64,000 bases of DNA from Streptomyces geranii (GTDB taxonomy: Bacteria > Actinomycetota > Actinomycetes > Streptomycetales > Streptomycetaceae). Below, one piece after another: positions 48,203 to 57,719 of the stretch. Every line of letters starts with the position of its first letter. Position 1 is the first letter of the stretch. Below the pieces are notes generated by a model. It did no database searches. It was not told the origin of the DNA and saw only the letters and a program-made list of their open reading frames with translations. The stretch spans positions 124,001 through 188,000 of the forward strand of contig NZ_PJME01000014.1 of the NCBI RefSeq assembly GCF_002954775.1, written 5' to 3'. A program made the position numbers and the translations under genes.

Positions 48203-49027
48203 TCACGCGCCGGGCGCCTCGAAAGTGACCTGGGTCTCGAAGGCGGCCCGGCGGGTGGCCCTCCGGAGCGCCTTGAGGAGGGTCGGGCCGAGGGTGATCG
48301 TCAGGACGACGGTGAGCACCGCGCGTCCCAGGTCCCAGCCGAGCGAGGTGGCCAGGCAGTACGTGACGAAGCGGGCGAGGTTCGCGGGGACGGGGGCGTC
48401 CGGCACGAAGGCGATGTTCGAGGCCAGCTCGCCCATGAAGGGCCAGCCCGCCAGGTTCATGACCGTGCCGTAGGCGAAGGCGGCGAGGAAGCCGTACCCG
48501 GCGAGAAGGAGCAGCTCGGCCCGGCCGCGCAGCCGCTCCGCGCCCGGCAGCAGGCCCGCGCCCATCGTGAACCAGCCCATCGCGAGCATCTGGAACGGCA
48601 TCCAGGGCCCCACCCCGCCCGTGAGCAGCGCGGACGCGAACATGGTCACCGACCCGAGGACGAACCCGAACCCGGGCCCCAGCACCCGCCCGCTGAGCAC
48701 CATCAGGAAGAACATCGGCTCCAGCCCGGCCGTACCGGCACCCAGCGGACGCAGCGCCGCCCCGGCCGCCGCCAGCACACCGAGCATCGCCACCGCCTTC
48801 GGCCCGAGCCCCGACTCGGAGATCGCCGCCGCGACGACGGCGACGAGCAGCACGAGCAGCCCCGCGAAGAGCCAGGGCGCGTCCTGGGCGTGCGCGCTCA
48901 CGGCGGAGCCGGGCGGCGCGAGAAAGGGCCACCCGAAGCCGGCCACTCCCACGGCACCGACGAGAAGAAGCGCGGCGGTGGAGCGCGGCCCGAGCCGGAC
49001 GGGACGCGGCTTGCGGATGCCGTTCAT
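48203..49027 (-). CDS. ECF transporter S component, proposed cobalamin binder
   Basis: 274 residues with six or more hydrophobic helices and GGGAGG at seven bases. The LEPMFFLMVLSGRVLGPGFGFVLGSVTMFASALLTGGVGPWMPFQMLAMGWFTMGAGLLPG region is the typical ECF S-component core for vitamin uptake in actinobacteria. It is the last gene of a five-gene operon that begins behind a cobalamin riboswitch, so cobalamin is the likely substrate. It would bind the vitamin in the membrane and topple with the T/A module. Substrate assignment rests on regulation, not on binding-site residues. Confidence 0.83.
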   Translation of the reverse strand: MNGIRKPRPVRLGPRSTAALLLVGAVGVAGFGWPFLAPPGSAVSAHAQDAPWLFAGLLVLLVAVVAAAISESGLGPKAVAMLGVLAAAGAALRPLGAGTAGLEPMFFLMVLSGRVLGPGFGFVLGSVTMFASALLTGGVGPWMPFQMLAMGWFTMGAGLLPGAERLRGRAELLLLAGYGFLAAFAYGTVMNLAGWPFMGELASNIAFVPDAPVPANLARFVTYCLATSLGWDLGRAVLTVVLTITLGPTLLKALRRATRRAAFETQVTFEAPGA

Positions 49028-49103
49028 AGGAGGCCCTCCCCGAGGCGGGTGGCAGTGAAGCGGGCCGTGGGCCGGGCAGGGCGTGACTGCCCGGTCGGCC
49101 CGC

Positions 49104-50825
49104 TCATCGGAGGGCCTCCGCCACCTGGGCCACCGTGAGCCAGCGCTGCGGGGCCAGGATCTTGGTCACCTGCGGCGCGAAGGACGGCGACGCCACGACC
49201 ACCTCGGCCGTCGGACCGTCGGCCACCACCTCGCCGTCGGCCAGGATCACCACCCGGTGGGCCAGCTCGGCGGCCAGTTCCACGTCGTGCGTGGCCAGCA
49301 CGATCGCGTGCCCCTCGGCCGCCAGCGCACGCAGCACGCCGACCAGCCGGGCCTTCGCCGCGTAGTCGAGCCCCCGGGTCGGCTCGTCGAGCAGCAGCAG
49401 GGGCGGCCGGGCGGTCAGTACGACGGCCAGCGCGAGCGCCAGCCGCTGCCCCTCGGACAGATCACGCGGGTGCGTGTCGTCGGTGATGCCCGGCAGCAGC
49501 TCGGAGACCAGGGCCCGGCAGCTCCCCGCCCCGGCGCCCGCATCGGCGTCGGCCGCCGCGCACTCGGCGGCGACCGTGTCCGCGTACAGCAGATCGCGCG
49601 GCTCCTGCGGTACGAGACCCACGCGGCGTACGAGGTCCCGGGGCGCCGTCCGGTGCGGCACAGCGCCCCCGACCCGCACCGAACCGCCGACCGGCTCGAC
49701 GAGCCCGACCAGCGCGCCGAGCAACGTGGACTTCCCGGCGCCGTTGCGCCCCATCAGGGCGACGGTCTCGCCGGGGGAGACGGCGAGCGTGACGCGCCGC
49801 AGCGCTTCGACGCGGGCGTGGGCGCGGCGGACGGTGAGGGCGTGAACTTCGGCCGGGGGAAGGGGGGTTGGGGGAGTCGGGGGCGGCGGGGCCTTGCGGA
49901 AGAACCGGCGAGGTGTGATCGACGACGGCTCCACTACGGGTTCTACGGGCTTTACGGGTTCTACTGCGGGCGCTGGTGCGGGAGTTGGCGTAGGTGCCGG
50001 ATACGGGCGGTCCGCGAGCCGTTCCCGCAGCTCTCCGGCGCTGCGGCGGGCGTCGCGGACGGTCAGCGGGAGCGGGGACCAGCCCGCCAGGCGGCCGAGG
50101 GCGACCACGGGCGGGTACACCGGCGAGGACGCCATCACCTCCGCCGGGGTGCCGACGACGGGCGCGGCGCCGGGGGCGGGAAGGAGGACGACGCGGTCGG
50201 CGTACTGGACGACCCGTTCCAGCCGGTGCTCGGCCATCAGGACCGTCGTCCCGAGGTCGTGGACGAGGCGCTGCAGGACCGCCAGCACCTCCTCCGCAGC
50301 CGCCGGATCGAGCGCCGACGTCGGCTCGTCGAGGACCAGGACCCTCGGGTGCGGGGTGAGGACCGAGCCGATCGCCACCCGCTGCCGCTGGCCCCCGGAG
50401 AGCGTGGCGATCGGGCGGTCGCGCAGCTCGGCCAGGCCCAGCAGGTCCAGGGTCTCCTCCACCCGGCGCCGCATCACGTCCGGGGCGAGGCCCAACGACT
50501 CCATGCCGTACGCGAGTTCGTCCTCGACGGTGTCCGTCACGAAGTGGGCGAGCGGGTCCTGGCCCACCGTGCCGACCACGTCGGCGAGTTCACGCGGCTT
50601 GTGGGTACGGGTGTCGCGGCCGGCGACGGTCACCCGGCCGCGCAGGGTGCCCCCGGTGAAGTGCGGGACGAGCCCGCTGACGGCTCCCAGAACCGTCGAC
50701 TTGCCGACGCCCGACGGGCCGACGAGCAGCACGAGTTCGCCCTCCGGCACCTCGAAGTCGACGTGCTGGACGGCGGGTTGGGGTGCCTCGTCGTAGCTGA
50801 CGGAGACGTCCTCGAAGCGGATCAC
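49104..50825 (-). CDS. ECF transporter double ATPase (fused A and A')
   Basis: 573 residues from a GTG at 50825, five bases after GAAGGAG, overlapping the T-component stop as GTGA. It has two ABC domains. First: GPSGVGKST, LSGGQRQRVAIG, VLVLDEPTSALD and AEHRLERV. Second (from about 310): MGRNGAGKST, LSEGQRLALALAVVLTARPPLLLLDEPTRGLD and ATHDVELA. The linker carries a Pro/Ala/Val-rich repeat stretch (TPTPAPAPAVEPVKPVEPVVEP). It powers the ECF vitamin importer. The second signature has Glu for Gly (LSEGQ), a tolerated variant. Confidence 0.93.
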   Translation of the reverse strand: MIRFEDVSVSYDEAPQPAVQHVDFEVPEGELVLLVGPSGVGKSTVLGAVSGLVPHFTGGTLRGRVTVAGRDTRTHKPRELADVVGTVGQDPLAHFVTDTVEDELAYGMESLGLAPDVMRRRVEETLDLLGLAELRDRPIATLSGGQRQRVAIGSVLTPHPRVLVLDEPTSALDPAAAEEVLAVLQRLVHDLGTTVLMAEHRLERVVQYADRVVLLPAPGAAPVVGTPAEVMASSPVYPPVVALGRLAGWSPLPLTVRDARRSAGELRERLADRPYPAPTPTPAPAPAVEPVKPVEPVVEPSSITPRRFFRKAPPPPTPPTPLPPAEVHALTVRRAHARVEALRRVTLAVSPGETVALMGRNGAGKSTLLGALVGLVEPVGGSVRVGGAVPHRTAPRDLVRRVGLVPQEPRDLLYADTVAAECAAADADAGAGAGSCRALVSELLPGITDDTHPRDLSEGQRLALALAVVLTARPPLLLLDEPTRGLDYAAKARLVGVLRALAAEGHAIVLATHDVELAAELAHRVVILADGEVVADGPTAEVVVASPSFAPQVTKILAPQRWLTVAQVAEALR

Positions 50826-52015
50826 GACGGCTCCTTCACGGCGATCGGCCTGACTGGCTCTGGGGGTGTAGGACTTGGGGCGACGAAGGCCGGGAGCAGG
50901 CCCAGCAGCACGGCCGCGGCCGGCCACAGCGGCAGGGTCGGGGAGACGAGCGGTACGACGCCGGGACGCAGCGCCGCCGAGCCGCCGGAGCGGACGGAGG
51001 CGAGGACCATCAGCGCCGCCACGGCCACCCCCGACCCCGCGACCAGCCACGCCCGTACGCCCCACACGTCCGGCCGGTACCGGGTGCGCGGCGAACGCCG
51101 GCCGCCGAGCCACAGCCCGCCCAGCGCCGCCGCCAACCCGGCCAGCAGCACCGGCAGTCCGTACGTCCCGCCCGCCGCCGTGAGCAGTCCGTACGTGCCC
51201 GCGCAGACGCCGAGCAGGCCGCCCAGGGTGAGGGTGGCGGTCGTACGGCGTACGGCGGCCGGTACTTCGGCGGTGCGGCCGTATCCGCGCGCCTCCATGG
51301 CTGCCGCCAGTGCGACCGACCGCTCCAACGCGCCCTCCAGTACCGGGAGTCCGACCTGCAGCAGCCCCCGTACACCACGGTCCGGACGGCCGCGCAGCCG
51401 ACGGGCGGCGCGCAGTCGCTGGACGTCCGCGATGAGGTTCGGCGCGAAGGTGAGGGCGACGACGACCGCGACCCCGATCTCGTACAGCGCGCCGGGGAGC
51501 GACTTGAGGAGCCGGGCCGGGTTCGCGAGGGCGTTCGCGGCGCCGACGCAGATGAGGAGCGCGGCGAGCCGCAGCCCGTCGTACAGCGCGAAGACCAGCC
51601 CCTCGGCGGTCACCCGACCACCGACGCGTACCCCCTGCGCCCAGTCGGGCAAGGGGAGTTCGGGGAGCGTGAGGAGAACGTGCGAGCCGGGGATCGGCGA
51701 GCCGAGGACGACGGCGAACACGAGCCGGATGACGAGCACGGCGAGCCCGAGCTTGACGAAGGCGGCGTAGGAACGGGCCCAGGGGGCGTCGGTGCGGCGC
51801 GCGGCGACGACGTAACCGGCGACGGCGATGAGGAGGCCGAGGAGGAGGGGATTGGTGGTGCGAGTGGCAGCGGCACCGAGCCCGAGCGACCAGACCCACC
51901 AGGCGCCCGGGTGGATGGTTGAAGGGGCGCTCGCGCCCCGAAACCGAAAGGGGCGCGGCCGGCCCCCACCGGCGCGCGGCCGAAGAACCGCCCACCCATC
52001 GGCCCGCTCAGACAT
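50822..52015 (-). CDS. ECF transporter T component (CbiQ/EcfT family)
   Basis: 397 residues from ATG 52015, which overlaps the end of the preceding gene by 8 bp. The scaffold motif ALERSVALAAAMEARGYGR contains the A-R-G coupling-helix signature of EcfT, and an earlier LRAARRLRG is its partner. Five or more hydrophobic helices. It links the double ATPase with the S component. The first ~35 residues (AVLRPRAGGGRPRPFRFRGASAP) are encoded by DNA resembling the dispersed repeat (51926-51975), an odd N-terminus for this family; a later start is possible. Confidence 0.9.
   Translation of the reverse strand: MSERADGWAVLRPRAGGGRPRPFRFRGASAPSTIHPGAWWVWSLGLGAAATRTTNPLLLGLLIAVAGYVVAARRTDAPWARSYAAFVKLGLAVLVIRLVFAVVLGSPIPGSHVLLTLPELPLPDWAQGVRVGGRVTAEGLVFALYDGLRLAALLICVGAANALANPARLLKSLPGALYEIGVAVVVALTFAPNLIADVQRLRAARRLRGRPDRGVRGLLQVGLPVLEGALERSVALAAAMEARGYGRTAEVPAAVRRTTATLTLGGLLGVCAGTYGLLTAAGGTYGLPVLLAGLAAALGGLWLGGRRSPRTRYRPDVWGVRAWLVAGSGVAVAALMVLASVRSGGSAALRPGVVPLVSPTLPLWPAAAVLLGLLPAFVAPSPTPPEPVRPIAVKEPS
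51926..51975 (-). repeat. Repeat-like segment within the EcfT 5' coding region
   Basis: On the minus strand GGTGGGGGCCGGCCGCGCC followed by CCTTTCGGTTTCGGGGCGCG resembles the dispersed repeat (GGTGGGGGCTGGTCGCGC; GCGCCCCTTTGGGGCGCG at 7771). It is diverged relative to the intergenic copies. Confidence 0.5.
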
Positions 52016-52649
52016 GCCGACGACGCCGCGTCTGCCAGACGGCCGCCGAGCCGAGCAGCAAGACAGCGCCGATGCCCGCGAACAGGCCGACGGACGGGCC
52101 GCCGTCCGAATCCGTGGCCCCGGCGGACTCGCCCGCCGACACCGCCTCACCGCACCCCGTACGCGGATACCCGGCGATGGCGCACAGCAGCGCACCGGAG
52201 TTGTAGCGCAGGGGCTTGGCGACGGAGGCGAGGGCGTCGGCGCTGGTCGCGTCGGCGGAGACGCGGGCGCAAACCGTACGCGTCGCGGGCGGACGCTCAC
52301 CGGCAGGCGCGTCGGCGGACGTGCCGAAGTCGATGACGAGCGCGACCCGCTTCTGCCCCTCCCGCGCGGGAGTCCGGGCACAGATGACCCCGAACACCGC
52401 ACCGCCGCGCGGCTGTACGGCGTCCGCGGAGTCCTCGCTGACGGCGAACCGGAACCCCTGCACGTCACCGTCGGAGGGCCGCGCGGCGGACGGCCCGAGC
52501 GTGGCGTAGGTCCAACTGCCGCCGCCGCGCTCCCAGAAGGACCAGTAGCGATAGCCGGTGGCCTGGGCGGACCCGGCGCCGACCCAGAGAAGGAGCGAGG
52601 CAAGAAGAACAAGAAGAAGGGGCGGAACCAGAACCCGGCGCCGAATCAC
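52008..52649 (-). CDS. SCO2322-family secreted protein, tail-anchored
   Basis: 213 residues from a GTG at 52649 that overlaps the preceding stop (GTGA). The signal peptide ends near GSAQATG. The exported domain (YRYWSFWERGGGSWTYATLGPSAARPSDGDVQGFRFAVSE in character) contains Cys residues in VICART, RTVCARV, LLCAI and TGCGE that may pair. A C-terminal hydrophobic segment (GLFAGIGAVLLLGSAAVWQ) and TRRRRHV tail anchor it. The family is unassigned. Its place between a secreted toroid protein and ECF components, under a cobalamin riboswitch, suggests a part in vitamin capture. Confidence 0.85.
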   Translation of the reverse strand: MIRRRVLVPPLLLVLLASLLLWVGAGSAQATGYRYWSFWERGGGSWTYATLGPSAARPSDGDVQGFRFAVSEDSADAVQPRGGAVFGVICARTPAREGQKRVALVIDFGTSADAPAGERPPATRTVCARVSADATSADALASVAKPLRYNSGALLCAIAGYPRTGCGEAVSAGESAGATDSDGGPSVGLFAGIGAVLLLGSAAVWQTRRRRHV

Positions 52650-53923
52650 GACTGCTGCCGCTTCCGCCGCCCACTGAGCAGAAACCCGATACCGATACCG
52701 GCGACGAGGAACACACCGACGGTCCACCACACCCCGAACCTACTGTCGTCGTCCTCGGCGGAGGCGGAGGCGGAGGCGGAGGCGGACGGGGACGAGGAGG
52801 AGGCTGGAGAAGCGGGCACGGAAGCGGGCGCGGGTCCGGTCGAGTTGAGGAGGCTCACGAGATCCTGCCCGCCGAAGTCACGCGGATCGGCGGACCCGGC
52901 GTCGGCGGCGAGGATCAGCTGCGCGTACGCGGCGGGCCCGGACTCCTTCGCCCACTGCGCGGAGTTGGCCTCCAGCCAGCCCAGCGAGTCGGCGGCCCGC
53001 TCACCCTCGCCGACGGCCGCGAGGGCGACGACGGCATCGGCGGTGTTGCCGTGGTCGGGCTGGTCCTCGGCCCCGGCCAGCGCGGAGGTGAGGTGCTTGT
53101 CCTTGGCGAGGGCCTGTACGAGATAGGCGGCGCCGTTACGGGCGACCTGTGCGGGCGCGGTGGACTTGGCGCAGCTCAGGGAGCCGTCCGTCGCACTCCC
53201 GGCCGCCGAGGCCCCACCGAACCCTTTCCCCAGCAGGCCGACCACGGCCGCGGCGGTGGCATCGGCGTTGGCGACGAGCGTGCCCTTCTTGTCGGGCTGA
53301 TAGGCGAAGGCACCGCCACCGCTCCCACCGCACGGCAGAGCGAACTTCACGAGCAGGTCGTACGGGGACTTGCCACCCTTTCTGACCTCGCCGGGCTTCT
53401 CACCGGCGGCGGCGAGGGCCCCGATGACCACGGAGGTGGAGTTGGCATCGCTGGCGCCACCGGCCGCGTACCCCCAGCCGCCGTCCGCGTTCTGCACCGA
53501 CTTCAGCCAGCCGACGGCCTTGCCGACGACGGCGTCCTGCCCGCCGAGCGCGGCGAGGGCCTGGACGGCGGCGCCGGTGCTGTTGGTGTCGACGAGGGTC
53601 TTGGCACCGCAGGCCGCACCGGCATCGCTCCGGAAGGCGGCGAACCCGCCGTCGGCACACTGCTGCCCGGCCAGCCACGCCACCCCCGATGCGGCGGGCT
53701 TCACCCCCACCGCGTCCTGGGCGAGCAGGGCGAGGGACTGCCGCCAGACACCGTCGTAGGTGGGATCGCCGGAACCGTACAACCCGGAGGGAAGGGAGAC
53801 AGAGGGAGAAGAGGAAGGAGAAGGAGAGGCGGCAAAGGCCGGACCGCTCCCGCTCCCGCTCCCGGCGAGGGCGACGACGACGGCGATGACGGCCGGAACC
53901 GCGGCGCTGCGGCGGACATTCAT
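52646..53923 (-). CDS. Secreted alpha/alpha-toroid (prenyltransferase/squalene-oxidase repeat) protein, proposed cobalamin-capture protein
   Basis: 425 residues from ATG 53923 behind GGGAGAGG. The signal peptide ends near GPAFA. The repeat units QQCADGGFAAFRSDAG, SVQNADGGWGYAAGG and LGWLEANSAQW, with NSTGAAVQALAAL, NSTSVVIGALAA, NADATAAAVVGLL and NTADAVVALAAV, form an (alpha/alpha)6 toroid like those of terpene cyclases and of eukaryotic transcobalamin/intrinsic factor. No catalytic DxDD is seen. A Ser/Ala/Pro stalk, one membrane helix (VWWTVGVFLVAGIGIGFLL) and GRRKRQQS anchor it. First gene behind the cobalamin riboswitch. Confidence 0.87.
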   Translation of the reverse strand: MNVRRSAAVPAVIAVVVALAGSGSGSGPAFAASPSPSSSPSVSLPSGLYGSGDPTYDGVWRQSLALLAQDAVGVKPAASGVAWLAGQQCADGGFAAFRSDAGAACGAKTLVDTNSTGAAVQALAALGGQDAVVGKAVGWLKSVQNADGGWGYAAGGASDANSTSVVIGALAAAGEKPGEVRKGGKSPYDLLVKFALPCGGSGGGAFAYQPDKKGTLVANADATAAAVVGLLGKGFGGASAAGSATDGSLSCAKSTAPAQVARNGAAYLVQALAKDKHLTSALAGAEDQPDHGNTADAVVALAAVGEGERAADSLGWLEANSAQWAKESGPAAYAQLILAADAGSADPRDFGGQDLVSLLNSTGPAPASVPASPASSSSPSASASASASAEDDDSRFGVWWTVGVFLVAGIGIGFLLSGRRKRQQS

Positions 53924-53984
53924 GATCGGCGGATGCCTCTCCCTGCACGGGGAGCCGGACAGCACGGGGAGACCCACCCCGGGC

Positions 53985-54190
53985 GGCTCGGCTCCGTATA
54001 CCTCGACGGTGCCGTACACCGGCGGACCACCGGTGACACGAGCCGGTCACGATCCACACGGGGCGATCCGGCTCACGGTTCCCGCCCGACACGACCAGGA
54101 CCGCTCACGGTTGCGGGTCAGCGCCGGATTCGCACCGGCTTCTCCCCGTACGGGTGTGATGACGACCCGCTCACTGTACCGGCCCGTAGC
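53985..54190 (-). ncRNA. Cobalamin riboswitch
   Basis: Read leftward, GAAGCCGGTGCGAATCCGGC (54142-54123) followed by GCTGACCCGCAACCGTGAGC is the highly conserved core of the B12 aptamer. GGGCCGGTACAG near 54185 fits the 5' part, and the stem GAGCCGG...CCGGCTC near 54030-54070 fits the downstream arm. It ends about 60-100 bp before the ATG at 53923, whose GGGAGAGG could be sequestered. Ends are approximate. It should turn off the five-gene operon when adenosylcobalamin is plentiful. Confidence 0.87.
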
Positions 54191-54232
54191 AAAGCGCTGA
54201 GAGGACCCTGTGACGGCGGATAGGTTCACCGC

Positions 54233-54949
54233 ATGGGGACAGAAACGGGGATGGGGCCGGGTATGAGTACGAGTACGGGGAGACTGCTCGGCTCCGGGCG
54301 TACGGCGGATGTGTACGAGCTGGCCGGGACGGCGTGGGTGCTCCGCCGCTACCGGGACGGATACGGGGACCCGGCGGCGGAGGCGGCCGTCATGGAGCAC
54401 GTACGGGGCCACGGCTACCCGGTGCCCGAGGTGCGGGCGGGGACCGGTACCGATCTGGTCCTGGAGCGGCTGTCCGGCCCGACGATGCTGGAGGCGCTGG
54501 GCGCGGGTCTGCTGGCCGCGAGCGAGGGCGGCGAGATGCTGGCCGTCCTGCTGCACAGCCTGCACGCCGTCCCGCCGCGTCTGCCGGGTGCCGGCCCGGG
54601 GACGTGCGTCCTCCACCTCGACCTGCACCCGGAGAACGTGATCCTTACTCCCGACGGCCCCCGCGTCATCGACTGGGCCAACGCCGAGGAGGGGCCGCCG
54701 GGTCTGGACCGGGCCATGTCCGCCGTGATCCTGGCCCAAGTCGCGGTGTCCGTCGACCCGTTGGCCGCACCCGCCCGCGAGATGCTCACCGCGCTGCTGA
54801 CGGCTCCGTCCGCTGTGCCGGAGGCGGGCCGTACGGCGGAGGGCCTGCCGGAGGCGCGCAGGCGCCGCGCGGCGAACCCGACGATGAGCCGGACGGAAGT
54901 CGAACTGCTGGGCACGGCAGAGGACTTGATCCGAACACTGCTGCCGTGA
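54233..54949 (+). CDS. Phosphotransferase-family (aminoglycoside phosphotransferase-like) protein
   Basis: 238 residues from ATG 54233; ATGs at 54251 and 54263 are alternatives. It has the APH/choline kinase-like core: a small N-lobe (LLGSGRTADVYELAGTAWVLRRY), the Brenner motif CVLHLDLHPENVIL (H-x-D-x-H-x-x-N) and metal-binding RVIDWANAEEG. It lacks the size of true aminoglycoside kinases, so it likely phosphorylates another small molecule. TAGGTT is exactly six bases before the ATG, suggesting a leaderless transcript. Divergent from the cobalamin riboswitch operon. Confidence 0.85.
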   Translation: MGTETGMGPGMSTSTGRLLGSGRTADVYELAGTAWVLRRYRDGYGDPAAEAAVMEHVRGHGYPVPEVRAGTGTDLVLERLSGPTMLEALGAGLLAASEGGEMLAVLLHSLHAVPPRLPGAGPGTCVLHLDLHPENVILTPDGPRVIDWANAEEGPPGLDRAMSAVILAQVAVSVDPLAAPAREMLTALLTAPSAVPEAGRTAEGLPEARRRRAANPTMSRTEVELLGTAEDLIRTLLP

Positions 54950-55021
54950 AGCCCCCTGCCCCCTGCCCCGGGCCCGCTTCCCTCTGCCCGCGGCCCGTTG
55001 GGTCGGCCGGAGCCGCGCGGG

Positions 55022-56059
55022 TCAAACCGCCACGTAAGTAACCGGATCGCTCCCCGTGACCGCCTCCGCCTGACCCAGTTTGACCAGGCGGCGGACGTGG
55101 GCCTCGGCCTCCGAGACCGCGATGTTTCTTGAGCCCGGGGGGATTTCGGGCCAGGGGCGGTTCCACTCCATGCGTTCCGCCAGTTGCCAGGGGGTGAGGG
55201 GGGTGGTGAGGAGGGCGCGTAGGTCGGCCAGGCGGTCGTCGTGGTGGGTGAGGAGTTCCTGTACGCGGGTTGTCGCGTCGGGGAAGGGGTGGCGGTGGGC
55301 CGGGAGGACCTCTGACGGGGTCAGGCGGCCGATGCGTTCCAGGGAGGCCAGGTAGTCGCCGAGGGGGTCGGCGATCGTCGTGTCCTCCGGGTCCTCGTAC
55401 AGGCCGATGTGCGGGGTGATGCCGGGGAGCAGGTGGTCGCCGGAGAACAGGCGGCCGTTGCCCGGGAGTTGGGCGGGGTGGGTCTCCTCCAGGTGGAGGC
55501 AGACATGGCCGGGGGTGTGGCCCGGGGTCCAGATCGCGCGCAGGCGGCGGCCGGGGAGGTCGAGGAGTTCGCCGGGGACGATCTCGCGGTCGGGGAGGGC
55601 GGGGGAGAAGCTCGGGAGGGTGCCGAGCTGGGTCGTGCGGAGGGTCTCCACGTGGTCGGCGGGGGCGCCGGCCGCCGCCAGTTTCGCCGTCATGTACGTG
55701 AACCAGCGCTCGGCGCGGTTGTCCCGGGTCCGCCTGACCAGGGAGATGTCGGCCTCGTGCATCGCGATCCAGGCCCCGGACGCCTCGCGGACCCGGCCCG
55801 ACAGGCCGTGGTGGTCCGGGTGGTGGTGGGTGATCACCACGCCCTTGACCTCGGCGGCCGAGGTGCCGCAGGCGGTCAGGCCCGCGGCGAGGGTGTCCCA
55901 GGACAGCGGGTCGTCCCAGCCCGTGTCGACGAGCACCGGTCCGGTGTCGGTGTCCACGACGTACACGAGCGTGTAGCCGAGGGGGTTGTTCGGGATCGGG
56001 ACCCGGATGGACCGTACGCCCCCGCCGTGATCGGTCACCTGCGTCGACACCTGTGTCAT
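55022..56059 (-). CDS. Metallo-beta-lactamase-fold hydrolase
   Basis: 345 residues from the ATG at 56059 (TTG 56086 is an in-frame alternative). Metal ligands: THHHPDHHGLSG, TPGHTPGHVCLHLEE and SGDHLLPGITPHI are intact, and the C-terminal third (VLPAHRHPFPDATTRVQELLTHHDDRL) is the winged-helix-like tail of the LACTB2/glyoxalase-type subgroup. A hydrolase of thioesters or similar is likely. A perfect KstR-type box lies 35 bp upstream (56094-56107), linking it with the steroid-type genes. A CoA-thioester or lactone substrate would fit, but this is inference. Confidence 0.87.
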   Translation of the reverse strand: MTQVSTQVTDHGGGVRSIRVPIPNNPLGYTLVYVVDTDTGPVLVDTGWDDPLSWDTLAAGLTACGTSAAEVKGVVITHHHPDHHGLSGRVREASGAWIAMHEADISLVRRTRDNRAERWFTYMTAKLAAAGAPADHVETLRTTQLGTLPSFSPALPDREIVPGELLDLPGRRLRAIWTPGHTPGHVCLHLEETHPAQLPGNGRLFSGDHLLPGITPHIGLYEDPEDTTIADPLGDYLASLERIGRLTPSEVLPAHRHPFPDATTRVQELLTHHDDRLADLRALLTTPLTPWQLAERMEWNRPWPEIPPGSRNIAVSEAEAHVRRLVKLGQAEAVTGSDPVTYVAV

Positions 56060-56093
56060 GTGCTCCCCCGTGGCCGGTTGCCGCAACTATAAC

Positions 56094-56107
56094 TAGAACC
56101 AGTTTCA
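56094..56107. promoter_or_regulatory. KstR-type box between hydrolase and aldehyde dehydrogenase
   Basis: TAGAACCAGTTTCA fits TnnAACnnGTTnnA at every defined base. It lies 35 bp upstream of the hydrolase ATG and 150 bp before the dehydrogenase. Confidence 0.72.
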
Positions 56108-56213
56108 ATGGGAGCCCAAGTCACTCACCCCGTATGCCCCGTAGTCGCGCTTGGTGCTGTGAGGGCTGTGGACTCCTCCGGGGGGAACTGGTAACTGTCT
56201 CGGTACCTATCTA

Positions 56214-56230
56214 TCTGACGAACCGTCAGA
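56214..56230. promoter_or_regulatory. 7-3-7 palindrome, copy C (aldehyde dehydrogenase promoter)
   Basis: A perfect inverted repeat TCTGACG-AAC-CGTCAGA, 26 bp before the dehydrogenase ATG. The same layout and nearly the same bases occur before CYP125 (28405) and before the thiolase (28531). Confidence 0.75.
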
Positions 56231-56256
56231 GACGGTATCCGGAGAGGCAGTCGGCC

Positions 56257-57714
<1,458 letters not shown>

Positions 57715-57719
57715 AGGCC

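Noticed and set aside
49083..51770. 895-codon plus-strand frame opposite the ECF genes
   Set aside because: Shadow of two well-supported transporter genes; no ribosome-binding site and low-complexity protein.
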